A stretch of 14,233 bases of DNA. It comes from JAVJPJ01 sp040217295 (GTDB taxonomy: Bacteria > Pseudomonadota > Alphaproteobacteria > Rhodobacterales > Rhodobacteraceae). The DNA lies in NCBI GenBank assembly GCA_964460185.1, contig CAYWTM010000087.1:1-14233 (forward strand), written 5' to 3'. The notes beneath the pieces are model-generated. The model had not been told where the DNA came from. It was given only the letters and a program-made list of their open reading frames with translations, and made no database searches. A program made the position numbers and the translations under genes. Shown here piece after piece: positions 7,645 through 13,395 of this stretch. Position 1 is the first letter of the stretch; every line of letters starts with the position of its first letter.

Positions 7645-8130
7645 ATGTCCACACCAGAACAAAGACTGTCAGAGCTTGGGTTGGTCTTGCCGCCGCCCAT
7701 CGTGCTGCCGCCAACGCTGCAACTGCCATTTGCCTTCGTGAATGTGCGCGGCAACCGTGCGTTGATCTCGGGGCACCCCAAACACGGGGCGGACGGGGCG
7801 ATTACCGGCCCTTACGGGCAGGTCGGCACGGATCTGACCATGGAAGAGGCGCAAGCGGCGGCCCGTGACATCGGTTTGTCGGTTCTTGCGAATCTCAAGG
7901 CCGAAATCGGGGACCTGTCGCGCGTGGCGGGGTGGGTGCGCGTCTTCGGCATGGTCAATTCGGCACCGGGGTTCAGTGAGCAGCACCTCGTTGTGCACGG
8001 CTTCAGCGATCTGATCGTCGCGGTGTTCGGGCCCGAGGTGGGGCGTCATGCCCGGTCTGCGATCGGATGCGCCGGTCTACCGATGAATTTCGCCATCGAA
8101 ATCGAGGGCGAGGTCGTGCTGCGCGATTGA
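7645..8130 (+). CDS. RidA/YjgF/YER057c-like family protein lacking the catalytic arginine
   Basis: This 161-residue protein belongs to the RidA (YjgF) superfamily of small trimeric proteins, whose best-known members hydrolyse reactive enamine/imine intermediates. Recognisable parts are VNVRGNRALISGHP, GPYGQVGTDLTMEEAQAAARDIGLSVLANLKAEIGDL, FSDLIVAVFGPEVGRHARSAIG and the end LPMNFAIEIEGEVVL. In active RidA the residue before the conserved Leu-Pro is an arginine that binds substrate carboxylate; here it is Gly144. The N-terminus is also longer than in E. coli RidA (128 residues). It fits the longer, divergent subgroup with unknown reaction. GGAGG at 7633-7637 supports the ATG at 7645. The 87-base gap after the caspase-like gene contains CCCTGC/GCAGGG (7558-7580), a weak hairpin, so the two may be separate units. 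Confidence 0.88.
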   Translation: MSTPEQRLSELGLVLPPPIVLPPTLQLPFAFVNVRGNRALISGHPKHGADGAITGPYGQVGTDLTMEEAQAAARDIGLSVLANLKAEIGDLSRVAGWVRVFGMVNSAPGFSEQHLVVHGFSDLIVAVFGPEVGRHARSAIGCAGLPMNFAIEIEGEVVLRD

Positions 8131-8175
8131 GCGCTGGCGGAGCCCCCTATCGGCATGCAGGCCCTGCCGGGAATC

Positions 8176-8203
8176 AAAAAAGCCGCCCGATGGGCGGCTT
8201 TTT
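8176..8203. terminator. Bidirectional intrinsic terminator between the ridA-like gene and rpmJ
   Basis: GCCGCCC (8182-8188) and GGGCGGC (8192-8198) form a perfect stem with a GAT loop, preceded by six A and followed by five T. It therefore acts as a Rho-independent terminator on both strands. It closes the plus-strand ridA-like transcript and the minus-strand rpmJ transcript, which converge here. Confidence 0.9.
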
Positions 8204-8222
8204 CAGCTCGGATGCGCTTGTC

Positions 8223-8348
8223 TCAGCCCTGGCGGGCTTTGAACCGGCGCTGGGTCTTGTTGATCACATAGACCCGGCCCTTACGGCGCACGACGCGGCA
8301 ATCGCGATGGCGCTGCTTGAGCGAGCGGAGTGAGTTCTTGACCTTCAT
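8223..8348 (-). CDS. rpmJ: 50S ribosomal protein L36
   Basis: This 41-residue basic protein opens with MKVKNSLRSLKQRHRDCRV and ends in RRFKARQG, and is readily recognised as L36 of the large ribosomal subunit. It is the zinc-free form: only one cysteine (in HRDC) remains, so the C-x2-C...C...H zinc site of E. coli RpmJ cannot form. This longer, cysteine-poor type is usual in alphaproteobacteria. AAGGAG (plus-strand 8356-8361) sits seven bases before the ATG, and the terminator at 8176-8203 lies just downstream. The tRNA-Val gene lies 95 bases upstream on the same strand, so the two may share a transcript. Confidence 0.95.
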   Translation of the reverse strand: MKVKNSLRSLKQRHRDCRVVRRKGRVYVINKTQRRFKARQG

Positions 8349-8419
8349 GGTCCTTCTCCTTCGTCGCGGCGCGGCGATGCGCCTTTGAAACCTCATGAGC
8401 CTTTCGGCCCGGTGAATCC

Positions 8420-8442
8420 CCCACTTTCCTGAGGAAAGCGGG
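8420..8442 (-). other. Hairpin immediately 3' of tRNA-Val
   Basis: On the minus strand ten bases (CCCGCTTTCC) pair with GGAAAGTGGG across a TCA loop, with one G-U wobble. Only one base separates it from the encoded CCA end of the tRNA. There is no T-run, so it is more likely a processing or stabilising structure, or a weak terminator, between the tRNA and rpmJ. Confidence 0.45.
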
Positions 8443-8443
8443 A

Positions 8444-8518
<75 letters not shown>

Positions 8519-8606
8519 GGATAAATCCCCCAGCCCTGTGTCCTGTCCGGACCAACGGCAAAAACCGAATGGCCCGAGTCCGCGAACGCAGCACTTGGGT
8601 GTGCGG

Positions 8607-8635
8607 TCTATAAAAGGATTGGTTTGGGGGTTCAA
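8607..8635 (-). promoter_or_regulatory. Housekeeping-type promoter for tRNA-Val (and possibly rpmJ)
   Basis: On the minus strand TTGAAC (plus 8630-8635) and TATAGA (plus 8607-8612) are separated by exactly 17 bases, close to the sigma-70 consensus. Transcription would start near 8600 and run about 80 bases before the tRNA 5' end at 8518, so a leader would have to be removed by RNase P. Confidence 0.65.
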
Positions 8636-8641
8636 GGGCTT

Positions 8642-8669
8642 TTGGCTTCGCCGAAAAATCAGCTATATC
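8642..8669 (+). promoter_or_regulatory. Possible promoter for the N-formylglutamate amidohydrolase gene
   Basis: TTGGCT (8642-8647) and TATATC (8664-8669) are 16 bases apart and face the downstream gene. The start point would be near 8676, giving a leader of about 24 bases. It is back to back with the tRNA promoter. The match is moderate. Confidence 0.35.
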
Positions 8670-8699
8670 GTTGATTACACCAGCGCGACAGGAGCCCGA

Positions 8700-9557
8700 A
8701 TGCACCCGCCTTTCAGACTTGATCGACCGGCCCGGCTCTTGACGCCGGTGGTCGTGGCGTCACCGCATTCAGGGCGATTCTATCCGGCGCGGTTCTTGCA
8801 GGCATCGGTGCTGGATGAACATGCGATAAGATCCTCTGAAGACGCGTTCATGGATCAACTGGTGGCCGCGGCCCCCGGTCTGGGCGCGCCGCTGCTGACG
8901 GCGGAATATCCACGCGCCTACCTGGATCTGAACCGCAGCCCCGATGAACTGGACCCGGCCGTCATCGACGGCGTCGGCCGCGTGGTGCAGACACCGCGCA
9001 TCAGTTCCGGACTGGGCGTCGTGCCCCGTGTCGTGTCGAACGGGCGGGTGATTTACCGCGGCAAGCTGAAACGGGCCGAGGCGGAGGCGCGGATCGCGCA
9101 GATCTGGCATCCGTATCATGGCATGCTGGACAGCCTCATGGCCGAAGCGCGCGCCGAGTTCGGGCAGGCGGTCTTGCTGGATTTCCATTCGATGCCGCAT
9201 GAGGCGCTCGACAGCGTTTCTCGGCCCGGCCAGCGCCGGCCCGACGTGGTTCTGGGCGACAGGTTCGGGGCGTCGGCGGATGGTGAGATTCTGGATGCGC
9301 TTGAAGACGGGTTCCTGTCCGAGGGGTTGTGCGTGATCCGCAACGCGCCGTTTGCAGGGGCGTTCGTGACGCAGCAATACGGCCGACCGAGCCGCGGGTG
9401 CCACGCGGTCCAGATCGAGATCGACCGCGCCCTTTACATGGATGAGCGCCGTATCCAGCCGAATGGCAATTTCGACCAGATGCGCGGGATCATCACCGGC
9501 GTGCTGGACCGCGTGATCGCGTCCCGGCCGGGACGGGTGCCGCTGGCGGCCGAATAG
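8700..9557 (+). CDS. N-formylglutamate amidohydrolase family protein
   Basis: This 285-residue protein belongs to the N-formylglutamate amidohydrolase family, zinc-dependent amidases that in histidine breakdown convert N-formylglutamate to glutamate and formate. Family marks are VVVASPHSGRFYP (SPHSG at 21-25, a probable metal-site histidine), RSSEDAFMDQL (44-54), AYLDLNRSPDEL, LLDFHSMP (159-166, second metal histidine) and the Glu240/Asp242 region of VQIEIDRALYMDE. The ATG at 8700 follows AGGAG (8690-8694) at five bases; the reading frame is open back to 8538 but that part overlaps promoter sequence and is not coding-like. No hut genes are adjacent, so the physiological substrate is uncertain. 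It ends in front of the GC-hairpin element. Confidence 0.88.
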   Translation: MHPPFRLDRPARLLTPVVVASPHSGRFYPARFLQASVLDEHAIRSSEDAFMDQLVAAAPGLGAPLLTAEYPRAYLDLNRSPDELDPAVIDGVGRVVQTPRISSGLGVVPRVVSNGRVIYRGKLKRAEAEARIAQIWHPYHGMLDSLMAEARAEFGQAVLLDFHSMPHEALDSVSRPGQRRPDVVLGDRFGASADGEILDALEDGFLSEGLCVIRNAPFAGAFVTQQYGRPSRGCHAVQIEIDRALYMDERRIQPNGNFDQMRGIITGVLDRVIASRPGRVPLAAE

Positions 9558-9582
9558 GGCGCAGGCCCGGCGGAAGGAAGAT

Positions 9583-9636
9583 GGGGGCGCTGCCCCCGGC
9601 CTTCGGCCTCCCCCGGGATATTTGTGAAACAGAGAA
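9583..9636. repeat. Rhodobacterales-type GC-hairpin intergenic element; likely terminator between convergent genes
   Basis: Two hairpins stand side by side: GGGGGC/GCCCCC with a GCT loop (9583-9597) and GGCC/GGCC with a TTC loop (9598-9608). CCCCC at 9610-9614 can alternatively pair with GGGGG at 9583-9587. They are followed by GGGATATTTGTGAAACAGAG. From memory this composite is a dispersed intergenic element in Roseobacter-group and Rhodobacter genomes. There is only one copy in this window, so repetition is not shown here. It lies between the convergent amidohydrolase and dinB genes, where it could stop transcription. Confidence 0.55.
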
Positions 9637-9647
9637 AAGGGGGGGCG

Positions 9648-10901
9648 TTACCTGAGAGCGCGCCCCTTCACGATCGCGTCGTCGCCGAATTTCTGGCGGA
9701 TGGCGTCGGTGGCCCGTTCGGCCTGGATGCGCTTTGCCTCCAGCGGGTCCAGCAGGTCACCCGATCTGTCGGCGGTATCGGCCGGGATCAGATCGCTGAG
9801 GCCTACGCCGATCAGCCGGTAGGGTTTGGGATGATCGGCCTGATCGAAAAGCGCGCGCGCGGTGCGATAGACCCGGTCGGCGATCTGGGTGCCATCGGGC
9901 AGCGAGGTGCGCCGCGTGAGCAGTTTGAAATCGGACCGCTTGAGTTTCAGGGTCACGACCCGGCCCGCCACGCCATTGGCCTTGGCGCGGTCGGCGACCT
10001 TTTCCGCCAGCCGCCAGATATGGCCGTCCAGAAGGTCGGGATCGGCGATGTCGTCGGAGAACGTGGTCTCGTTCGAAATCGATTTGACCGGGCGATTGCG
10101 GGAGACGGGGCGAAAATCCTCGCCTCGGGACAGGTGGTACAGACGGTCGCCCATGGTGCCGAACCGGTCATGGAGTTCCGTGCGGTCCCACCGGCGCAGA
10201 TCGGTGAAGGTACGGATGCCGACCTTGTCCAGCGCTGCCTGGCCGGCCGCGCCGATGCCCCAGATCATGCGAACCGGTTTGTCGCGCAGGAAATCCATGG
10301 TCTCGGCCTTGCCGATCACGGAGAACCCCCGCGGTTTGTCGAGATCAGATGCGATCTTGGCGAGGAACTTGTTGTGGCTGAGCCCGATCGAGCCGGTGAT
10401 CCCGATCTCGTCGGACATGCGTTTGACCAGGCCCGCCAGCATCACGGCGGGTGGTTTGCCATGCAGGCGTGCCGTGCCGGAGAGGTCGAGAAACGCCTCG
10501 TCCAGCGACAGCGGTTCGATGGACGGGGTCAGATCCTCCATCATGGCGCGGATCTGTTTCGAGATCCCGGCGTAGACTTCCATCCGGCCGCGCACGACCA
10601 CGGCCTCGGGGCAGAGCTTGAGCGCCTGGAACATCGGCATCGCGGATTTCACGCCCTTGATCCGCGCGATGTAGCATGCGGTCGACACCACCCCGCGCCG
10701 TCCGCCCCCGATGATGACGGGTTTGTCGCGCAACTCGGGATTGTCGCGTTTTTCCACGGCGGCATAGAACGCGTCGCAATCCATGTGGGCGATGGACAGA
10801 TCCCACAGCTCGTCGTGCCGGGCGATGCGCGGGCTGTGGCAGGCCGGGCAGCGGGGCCGGTTTTCGAACTGGGTGAGGCAATCGCGGCACAGGGCGGGCA
10901 T
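9648..10901 (-). CDS. dinB: DNA polymerase IV (Y-family, DinB) with N-terminal zinc-finger-like segment
   Basis: This translesion DNA polymerase of 417 residues copies past damaged bases with low fidelity. The polymerase core starts at about residue 35: IAHMDCDAFYAAVE holds metal ligand Asp41 and a tyrosine (Tyr46) in the steric-gate position, and LSLDEAFLD holds Asp134 and Glu135. The thumb and little-finger region follows (NKFLAKIASDLDKPRGF, MIWGIGAAGQAALDKVGI, then RPVKSISNETTFSDD). Before the core lie Cys5, Cys8, Cys18 and Cys21 (C-x2-C-x9-C-x2-C), a likely zinc knuckle absent from E. coli DinB (351 residues). The ATG at 10901 is supported by this cysteine segment, although the ribosome site is weak. 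I see no clear GTTC/GAAC-type SOS box upstream. It is transcribed toward the hairpin element at 9583-9614. Confidence 0.95.
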   Translation of the reverse strand: MPALCRDCLTQFENRPRCPACHSPRIARHDELWDLSIAHMDCDAFYAAVEKRDNPELRDKPVIIGGGRRGVVSTACYIARIKGVKSAMPMFQALKLCPEAVVVRGRMEVYAGISKQIRAMMEDLTPSIEPLSLDEAFLDLSGTARLHGKPPAVMLAGLVKRMSDEIGITGSIGLSHNKFLAKIASDLDKPRGFSVIGKAETMDFLRDKPVRMIWGIGAAGQAALDKVGIRTFTDLRRWDRTELHDRFGTMGDRLYHLSRGEDFRPVSRNRPVKSISNETTFSDDIADPDLLDGHIWRLAEKVADRAKANGVAGRVVTLKLKRSDFKLLTRRTSLPDGTQIADRVYRTARALFDQADHPKPYRLIGVGLSDLIPADTADRSGDLLDPLEAKRIQAERATDAIRQKFGDDAIVKGRALR

Positions 10902-10967
10902 GAAGCAAGGATACGCCCGCGCGCGCGCCAGTGAAAGATGCCGGATCGGGCCGGGAGTCGTTTTGGG

Positions 10968-11021
10968 GCGGCCATCGACCGGCCGCGGGGGAACGGGGAC
11001 AGCGAATTCCCCCGGTGTCCC
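10968..11021. other. Cluster of overlapping inverted repeats between dinB and the SPFH gene
   Basis: Three dyads are packed into 54 bases: GCGGCC/GGCCGC (10968-10986, 7-base loop), CGGGGGAA/TTCCCCCG (10986-11014, 13-base loop) and GGGACA/TGTCCC (10996-11021, 14-base loop). The last two overlap and cannot form together. They may be operators or alternative RNA structures. I find no convincing -35/-10 pair for either divergent gene in 10902-11104. Confidence 0.35.
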
Positions 11022-11104
11022 GATGCATTTAGGCTAGATTCCATGGGCCTGGGCGATCATATCTAGCTGACATGAAGCCCGAAAACCAACAGACGAGTAT
11101 TGAT

Positions 11105-11992
11105 ATGGAAGCCATACTGACCCAGCTGCTGGGCGGGAACATCGTTGTTTTGCTGTTCGCCCTGTTCATCCTTCTTTGCATTTTCCTTGCGATCCGTATC
11201 GTGCCGCAATCCGAGCAGCATGTGGTGGAACGGTTTGGCCGCCTGAAATCGGTGCTTGGGCCGGGGATCAACTTCATCGTGCCCTTCCTGGATCGGGTGG
11301 CGCACCGGGTGTCTATCCTGGAGCGGCAATTGCCCAATGCGGAGCAGGACGCGATCACCAAGGACAACGTTCTGGTCAAGATCGACACCTCGGTTTTCTA
11401 CCGCATTCTGGAGCCGGAAAAGACCGTCTACCGCATCCGCGACGTCGATGGGGCGATTGCCACCACGGTGGCCGGGATCGTGCGCGCCGAGATCGGCAAG
11501 ATGGACCTGGACGAGGTTCAATCGAACCGCAACCAGTTGATCGCGCAGATCCAGAAAAGCGTTGAAAGCGCGGTGGATGACTGGGGGATCCAGGTGACGC
11601 GGGCGGAATTGCTGGATGTGAACCTGGATCAGGCCACACGCGATGCGATGTTGCAGCAGCTGAACGCCGAGCGCGAGCGCCGCGCCGCAGTGACTCGCGC
11701 CGAGGGCTTGAAGCGGGCGGTCGAACTGCAGGCTGACGGCGATCTGTATGCCGCCAAGCAAGAGGCCGAGGCCCGTCGCGTGCAGGCGGATGCCGAGGCC
11801 TATGCCACCGGCGTCGTGGCGGAGGCGATTGCAAAGGGCGGGCTGGAGGCGGTGCAGTACAACATCGCACTGGAACAGGTGAAGGCGATCGGAAACATGG
11901 CCTCGGGTTCGGGCACCCAGACCATCGTGGTGCCGGCCGACGCGGCCGATGCGTTCGGCAAGGCGTTCCAGATGCTGAAAGGACGCAGCTGA
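11105..11992 (+). CDS. SPFH/band-7 domain membrane protein (stomatin/QmcA-like)
   Basis: This 295-residue protein has an N-terminal membrane anchor (about residues 11-31, NIVVLLFALFILLCIFLAI), then an SPFH/band-7 domain beginning RIVPQSEQHVVERFGRLKSVLGPGINFIVPFLD, and a long charged, alanine-rich helix (ERERRAAVTRAEGLKRAV onward) that mediates oligomer rings in this family. Stomatin/QmcA-type proteins form large membrane assemblies linked to membrane quality control and microdomains. The start is uncertain: ATG at 11072 is in frame and adds MKPENQQTSID, but neither start has a strong ribosome site; starting at 11105 places the membrane helix close to the N-terminus as usual. The stop overlaps the next ATG (TGATG), coupling it to the NfeD-like gene, the standard partner of SPFH proteins. 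Confidence 0.92.
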   Translation: MEAILTQLLGGNIVVLLFALFILLCIFLAIRIVPQSEQHVVERFGRLKSVLGPGINFIVPFLDRVAHRVSILERQLPNAEQDAITKDNVLVKIDTSVFYRILEPEKTVYRIRDVDGAIATTVAGIVRAEIGKMDLDEVQSNRNQLIAQIQKSVESAVDDWGIQVTRAELLDVNLDQATRDAMLQQLNAERERRAAVTRAEGLKRAVELQADGDLYAAKQEAEARRVQADAEAYATGVVAEAIAKGGLEAVQYNIALEQVKAIGNMASGSGTQTIVVPADAADAFGKAFQMLKGRS

Positions 11993-12279
11993 TGGCATGG
12001 TGGAGCGAATGGTGGGTCTGGGGTGTGGCCGCGATCGCCCTGGCGATCGGTGAGGTCTTGTTGCCGACCTATGTCCTGCTTGGCTTTGCCATCGGGGCGG
12101 CGTTCGTTTCGCTGGTCTTGCTGGTGGGCGGATCGGTCGGCCTGTGGATTGGCGGATCGATCCCGGTGCTGGCGCTGGTCTTTGCGGTGACGTCGCTGAT
12201 CGCGTGGCTGGCGCTGAGGCGCTGGATGGGCGTTTATCGCGGCCAGGTCAAAACCTTCAATCACGACATCAACGACTGA
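11992..12279 (+). CDS. Short NfeD-like membrane protein
   Basis: This 95-residue protein is mostly hydrophobic: a tryptophan-rich N-terminus (MAWWSEWWVWG), then helices with IALAIGEVLLPTYVLLGFAIGAAF and further segments to about residue 74, followed by a short soluble tail (RRWMGVYRGQVKTFNHDIND). The pattern and its coupling to an SPFH gene by a one-base stop/start overlap mark it as NfeD-family. It is short: NfeD proteins usually carry a C-terminal OB-fold domain after the membrane part, and none is present here. The reading frame ends normally at TGA without sign of a frameshift, so this may be the membrane-only form. It likely helps assemble or regulate the SPFH complex. Confidence 0.8.
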   Translation: MAWWSEWWVWGVAAIALAIGEVLLPTYVLLGFAIGAAFVSLVLLVGGSVGLWIGGSIPVLALVFAVTSLIAWLALRRWMGVYRGQVKTFNHDIND

Positions 12280-12281
12280 CG

Positions 12282-12315
12282 CCCTGACGCGTCCGGTTGC
12301 GGATGTTGCGCAGGG
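12282..12315. terminator. Weak hairpin between convergent nfeD-like and pyrF genes
   Basis: CCCTG-a-CGC (12282-12290) can pair with GCGCAGGG (12308-12315) as an 8-base stem with a bulged A and a 17-base loop. No T-run is seen. The convergent genes are only 45 bases apart, so some terminator is expected here. Confidence 0.25.
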
Positions 12316-12324
12316 ATCGGCGGA

Positions 12325-13014
12325 TCAGGGCAGGTCCGACACGATCGCCTGGGCGGCGGCGCGCGGATCGTCGGCCTGCCAGACCGGGCGGCCCACCACG
12401 ATATGGTCCGCGCCCTCGCGGATCGCCTGACCGGGGGTGGCCACGCGTTTCTGATCGCCAGGGGCGGCCCCTGCGGGGCGCACGCCGGGGGTCACGATCA
12501 GTTTGCCCGCGGCTTCGGGCAGGGCGCGGAGCATCGCGGCCTCGTGCGGAGAGGCGATGACACCATCGGCCCCGGCCTCGAAGGCGCGGGCGGCGCGGGT
12601 TGCCACGATCTCGGCCATGTCGCCCGGCACGATCAGGTTGGCATCCAGGTCGGTACGATCGTTCGAGGTCAGGATCGTGACGGCAAGGATGTTCAGGCTC
12701 GTGCCTGCCGCGCCCTGCTTGGCTGCGGCCACCACCTGCGGATCGCCATGCACGGTCAGGAAATCGAGGTCGTATTGCGCGAGGCCGCGCACCGCGGCTT
12801 CGACCGTGGCGCTGATATCGAACAGCTTCATGTCCAGAAAGATGCGCTTGCCGTGTTCCTGTTTCAGCTCATTGGCAAGCGCAAGGCCGCCGCCGGTCAG
12901 CATCCCCAGTCCGATTTTGTAAAACGACACGGCATCGCCAATGCGTTCTGCCAGTTGCAGACCCGCCAGGGCGTTAGGCACATCGAGGGCGACGATCAGG
13001 CGGTCATCGGGCAT
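12325..13014 (-). CDS. pyrF: Orotidine 5'-phosphate decarboxylase
   Basis: This enzyme catalyses the last step of UMP synthesis, decarboxylation of orotidine monophosphate, in the cytoplasm. The 229-residue protein is a complete TIM-barrel of usual length. LIVALDVPN carries Asp11, FYKIGLG carries Lys33, and FLDMKLFDI carries the catalytic D-x-K-x-x-D set (Asp61, Lys63, Asp66). LTVHGD and the C-terminal phosphate-binding region (VTPGVRP, then DHIVVGRPVW) are present. The ATG at 13014 is chosen because AGGA (plus-strand 13021-13024, within AAAAGGA) lies six bases before it. An in-frame ATG at 13032 (adding MTKGLT) overlaps that site and is less likely. It is convergent with the nfeD-like gene. 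Confidence 0.96.
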   Translation of the reverse strand: MPDDRLIVALDVPNALAGLQLAERIGDAVSFYKIGLGMLTGGGLALANELKQEHGKRIFLDMKLFDISATVEAAVRGLAQYDLDFLTVHGDPQVVAAAKQGAAGTSLNILAVTILTSNDRTDLDANLIVPGDMAEIVATRAARAFEAGADGVIASPHEAAMLRALPEAAGKLIVTPGVRPAGAAPGDQKRVATPGQAIREGADHIVVGRPVWQADDPRAAAQAIVSDLP

Positions 13015-13028
13015 GGTTAGTCCTTTTG

Positions 13029-13238
13029 TCATGGCTGCTTGGGCTTGGCGCTGAATAGGCGGCGGGGGCGGGCCTGTCCATGGGGATGCCGGATGGCGGG
13101 GGGCGCGAAGGGCAAGCACACATCACGGCCCTCTTGGGCGGCAAGGCACGCGTCGCCGGTCATCACATCGGGTCTGGGCGCGCCTAGATCATGGGGAAAA
13201 CACCGCAATCGGGTCTTTGTGCGCGGATCGCGCGGCAC
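13029..13238 (-). CDS. Doubtful small ORF upstream of pyrF
   Basis: This 69-residue reading frame has a GTG start at 13238 and a TGA ending 14 bases before the pyrF ATG. The product is proline- and arginine-rich (PRDPRTKTRLRCF, then PPAIRHPHGQARPRR), has three cysteines, and resembles no family I know. An upstream in-frame stop lies near 13280, so GTG is the only start available apart from internal ones, and no ribosome site is obvious. It could be a real small gene in the pyrF transcript, a relic, or chance in GC-rich DNA; chance is most likely. Otherwise the 381-base interval 13015-13395 holds only the clpB promoter and leader. Confidence 0.18.
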   Translation of the reverse strand: MPRDPRTKTRLRCFPHDLGAPRPDVMTGDACLAAQEGRDVCLPFAPPAIRHPHGQARPRRLFSAKPKQP

Positions 13239-13290
13239 GGGGCGCGAGATCGCCTTGTCGGTGAAATCGCATTTTCAAGGTCCCGGTGAA

Positions 13291-13319
13291 CTTGTGCGAC
13301 GGGCCGGGAATGCCCATTT
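13291..13319 (+). promoter_or_regulatory. Heat-shock sigma factor (RpoH)-like promoter for clpB
   Basis: CTTG (13291-13294), 18 bases, then CCCATTT (13313-13319) fits the alphaproteobacterial RpoH pattern of CTTG followed at 17-18 bases by a C-rich, AT-containing -10 element. Transcription would start near 13327, about 70 bases before clpB. ClpB is a classic RpoH target, which supports the reading. Confidence 0.55.
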
Positions 13320-13395
13320 ATCCAGCGAGGCCTCGGGCACGCCATGCCGCAAAGCGGGTGGTGGCAAATGGGGCGCTTTGAAAAGGAGAAGACTC

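Noticed and set aside
5836..7662. Minus-strand open frame of 608 codons across the caspase-like gene
   Set aside because: It is a shadow of the plus-strand gene: GC-rich third positions leave the opposite strand open. The product is His/Arg/Gly-rich with no family features, while the plus strand has a signal peptide and clear domains.
8538..8699. Upstream extension of the N-formylglutamate amidohydrolase, and a minus-strand extension of rpmJ across the tRNA
   Set aside because: Both run through promoter or tRNA sequence, while AGGAG at 8690-8694 and AAGGAG at 8356-8361 mark the shorter starts.
9624..10934. Plus-strand open frame of 436 codons over dinB
   Set aside because: The minus strand encodes an unmistakable Y-family polymerase with catalytic residues; the plus-strand frame has no recognisable domain.
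10902..11104. LexA (SOS) box upstream of dinB
   Set aside because: GAAC and GAAT occur at 10991-11007 but with a 9-base spacer rather than 7, so the alphaproteobacterial pattern is not met.
13015..13119. N-terminal extension of pyrF beyond 13014
   Set aside because: AAAAGGA sits correctly in front of the ATG at 13014, and the added residues are proline-rich and unlike the family.
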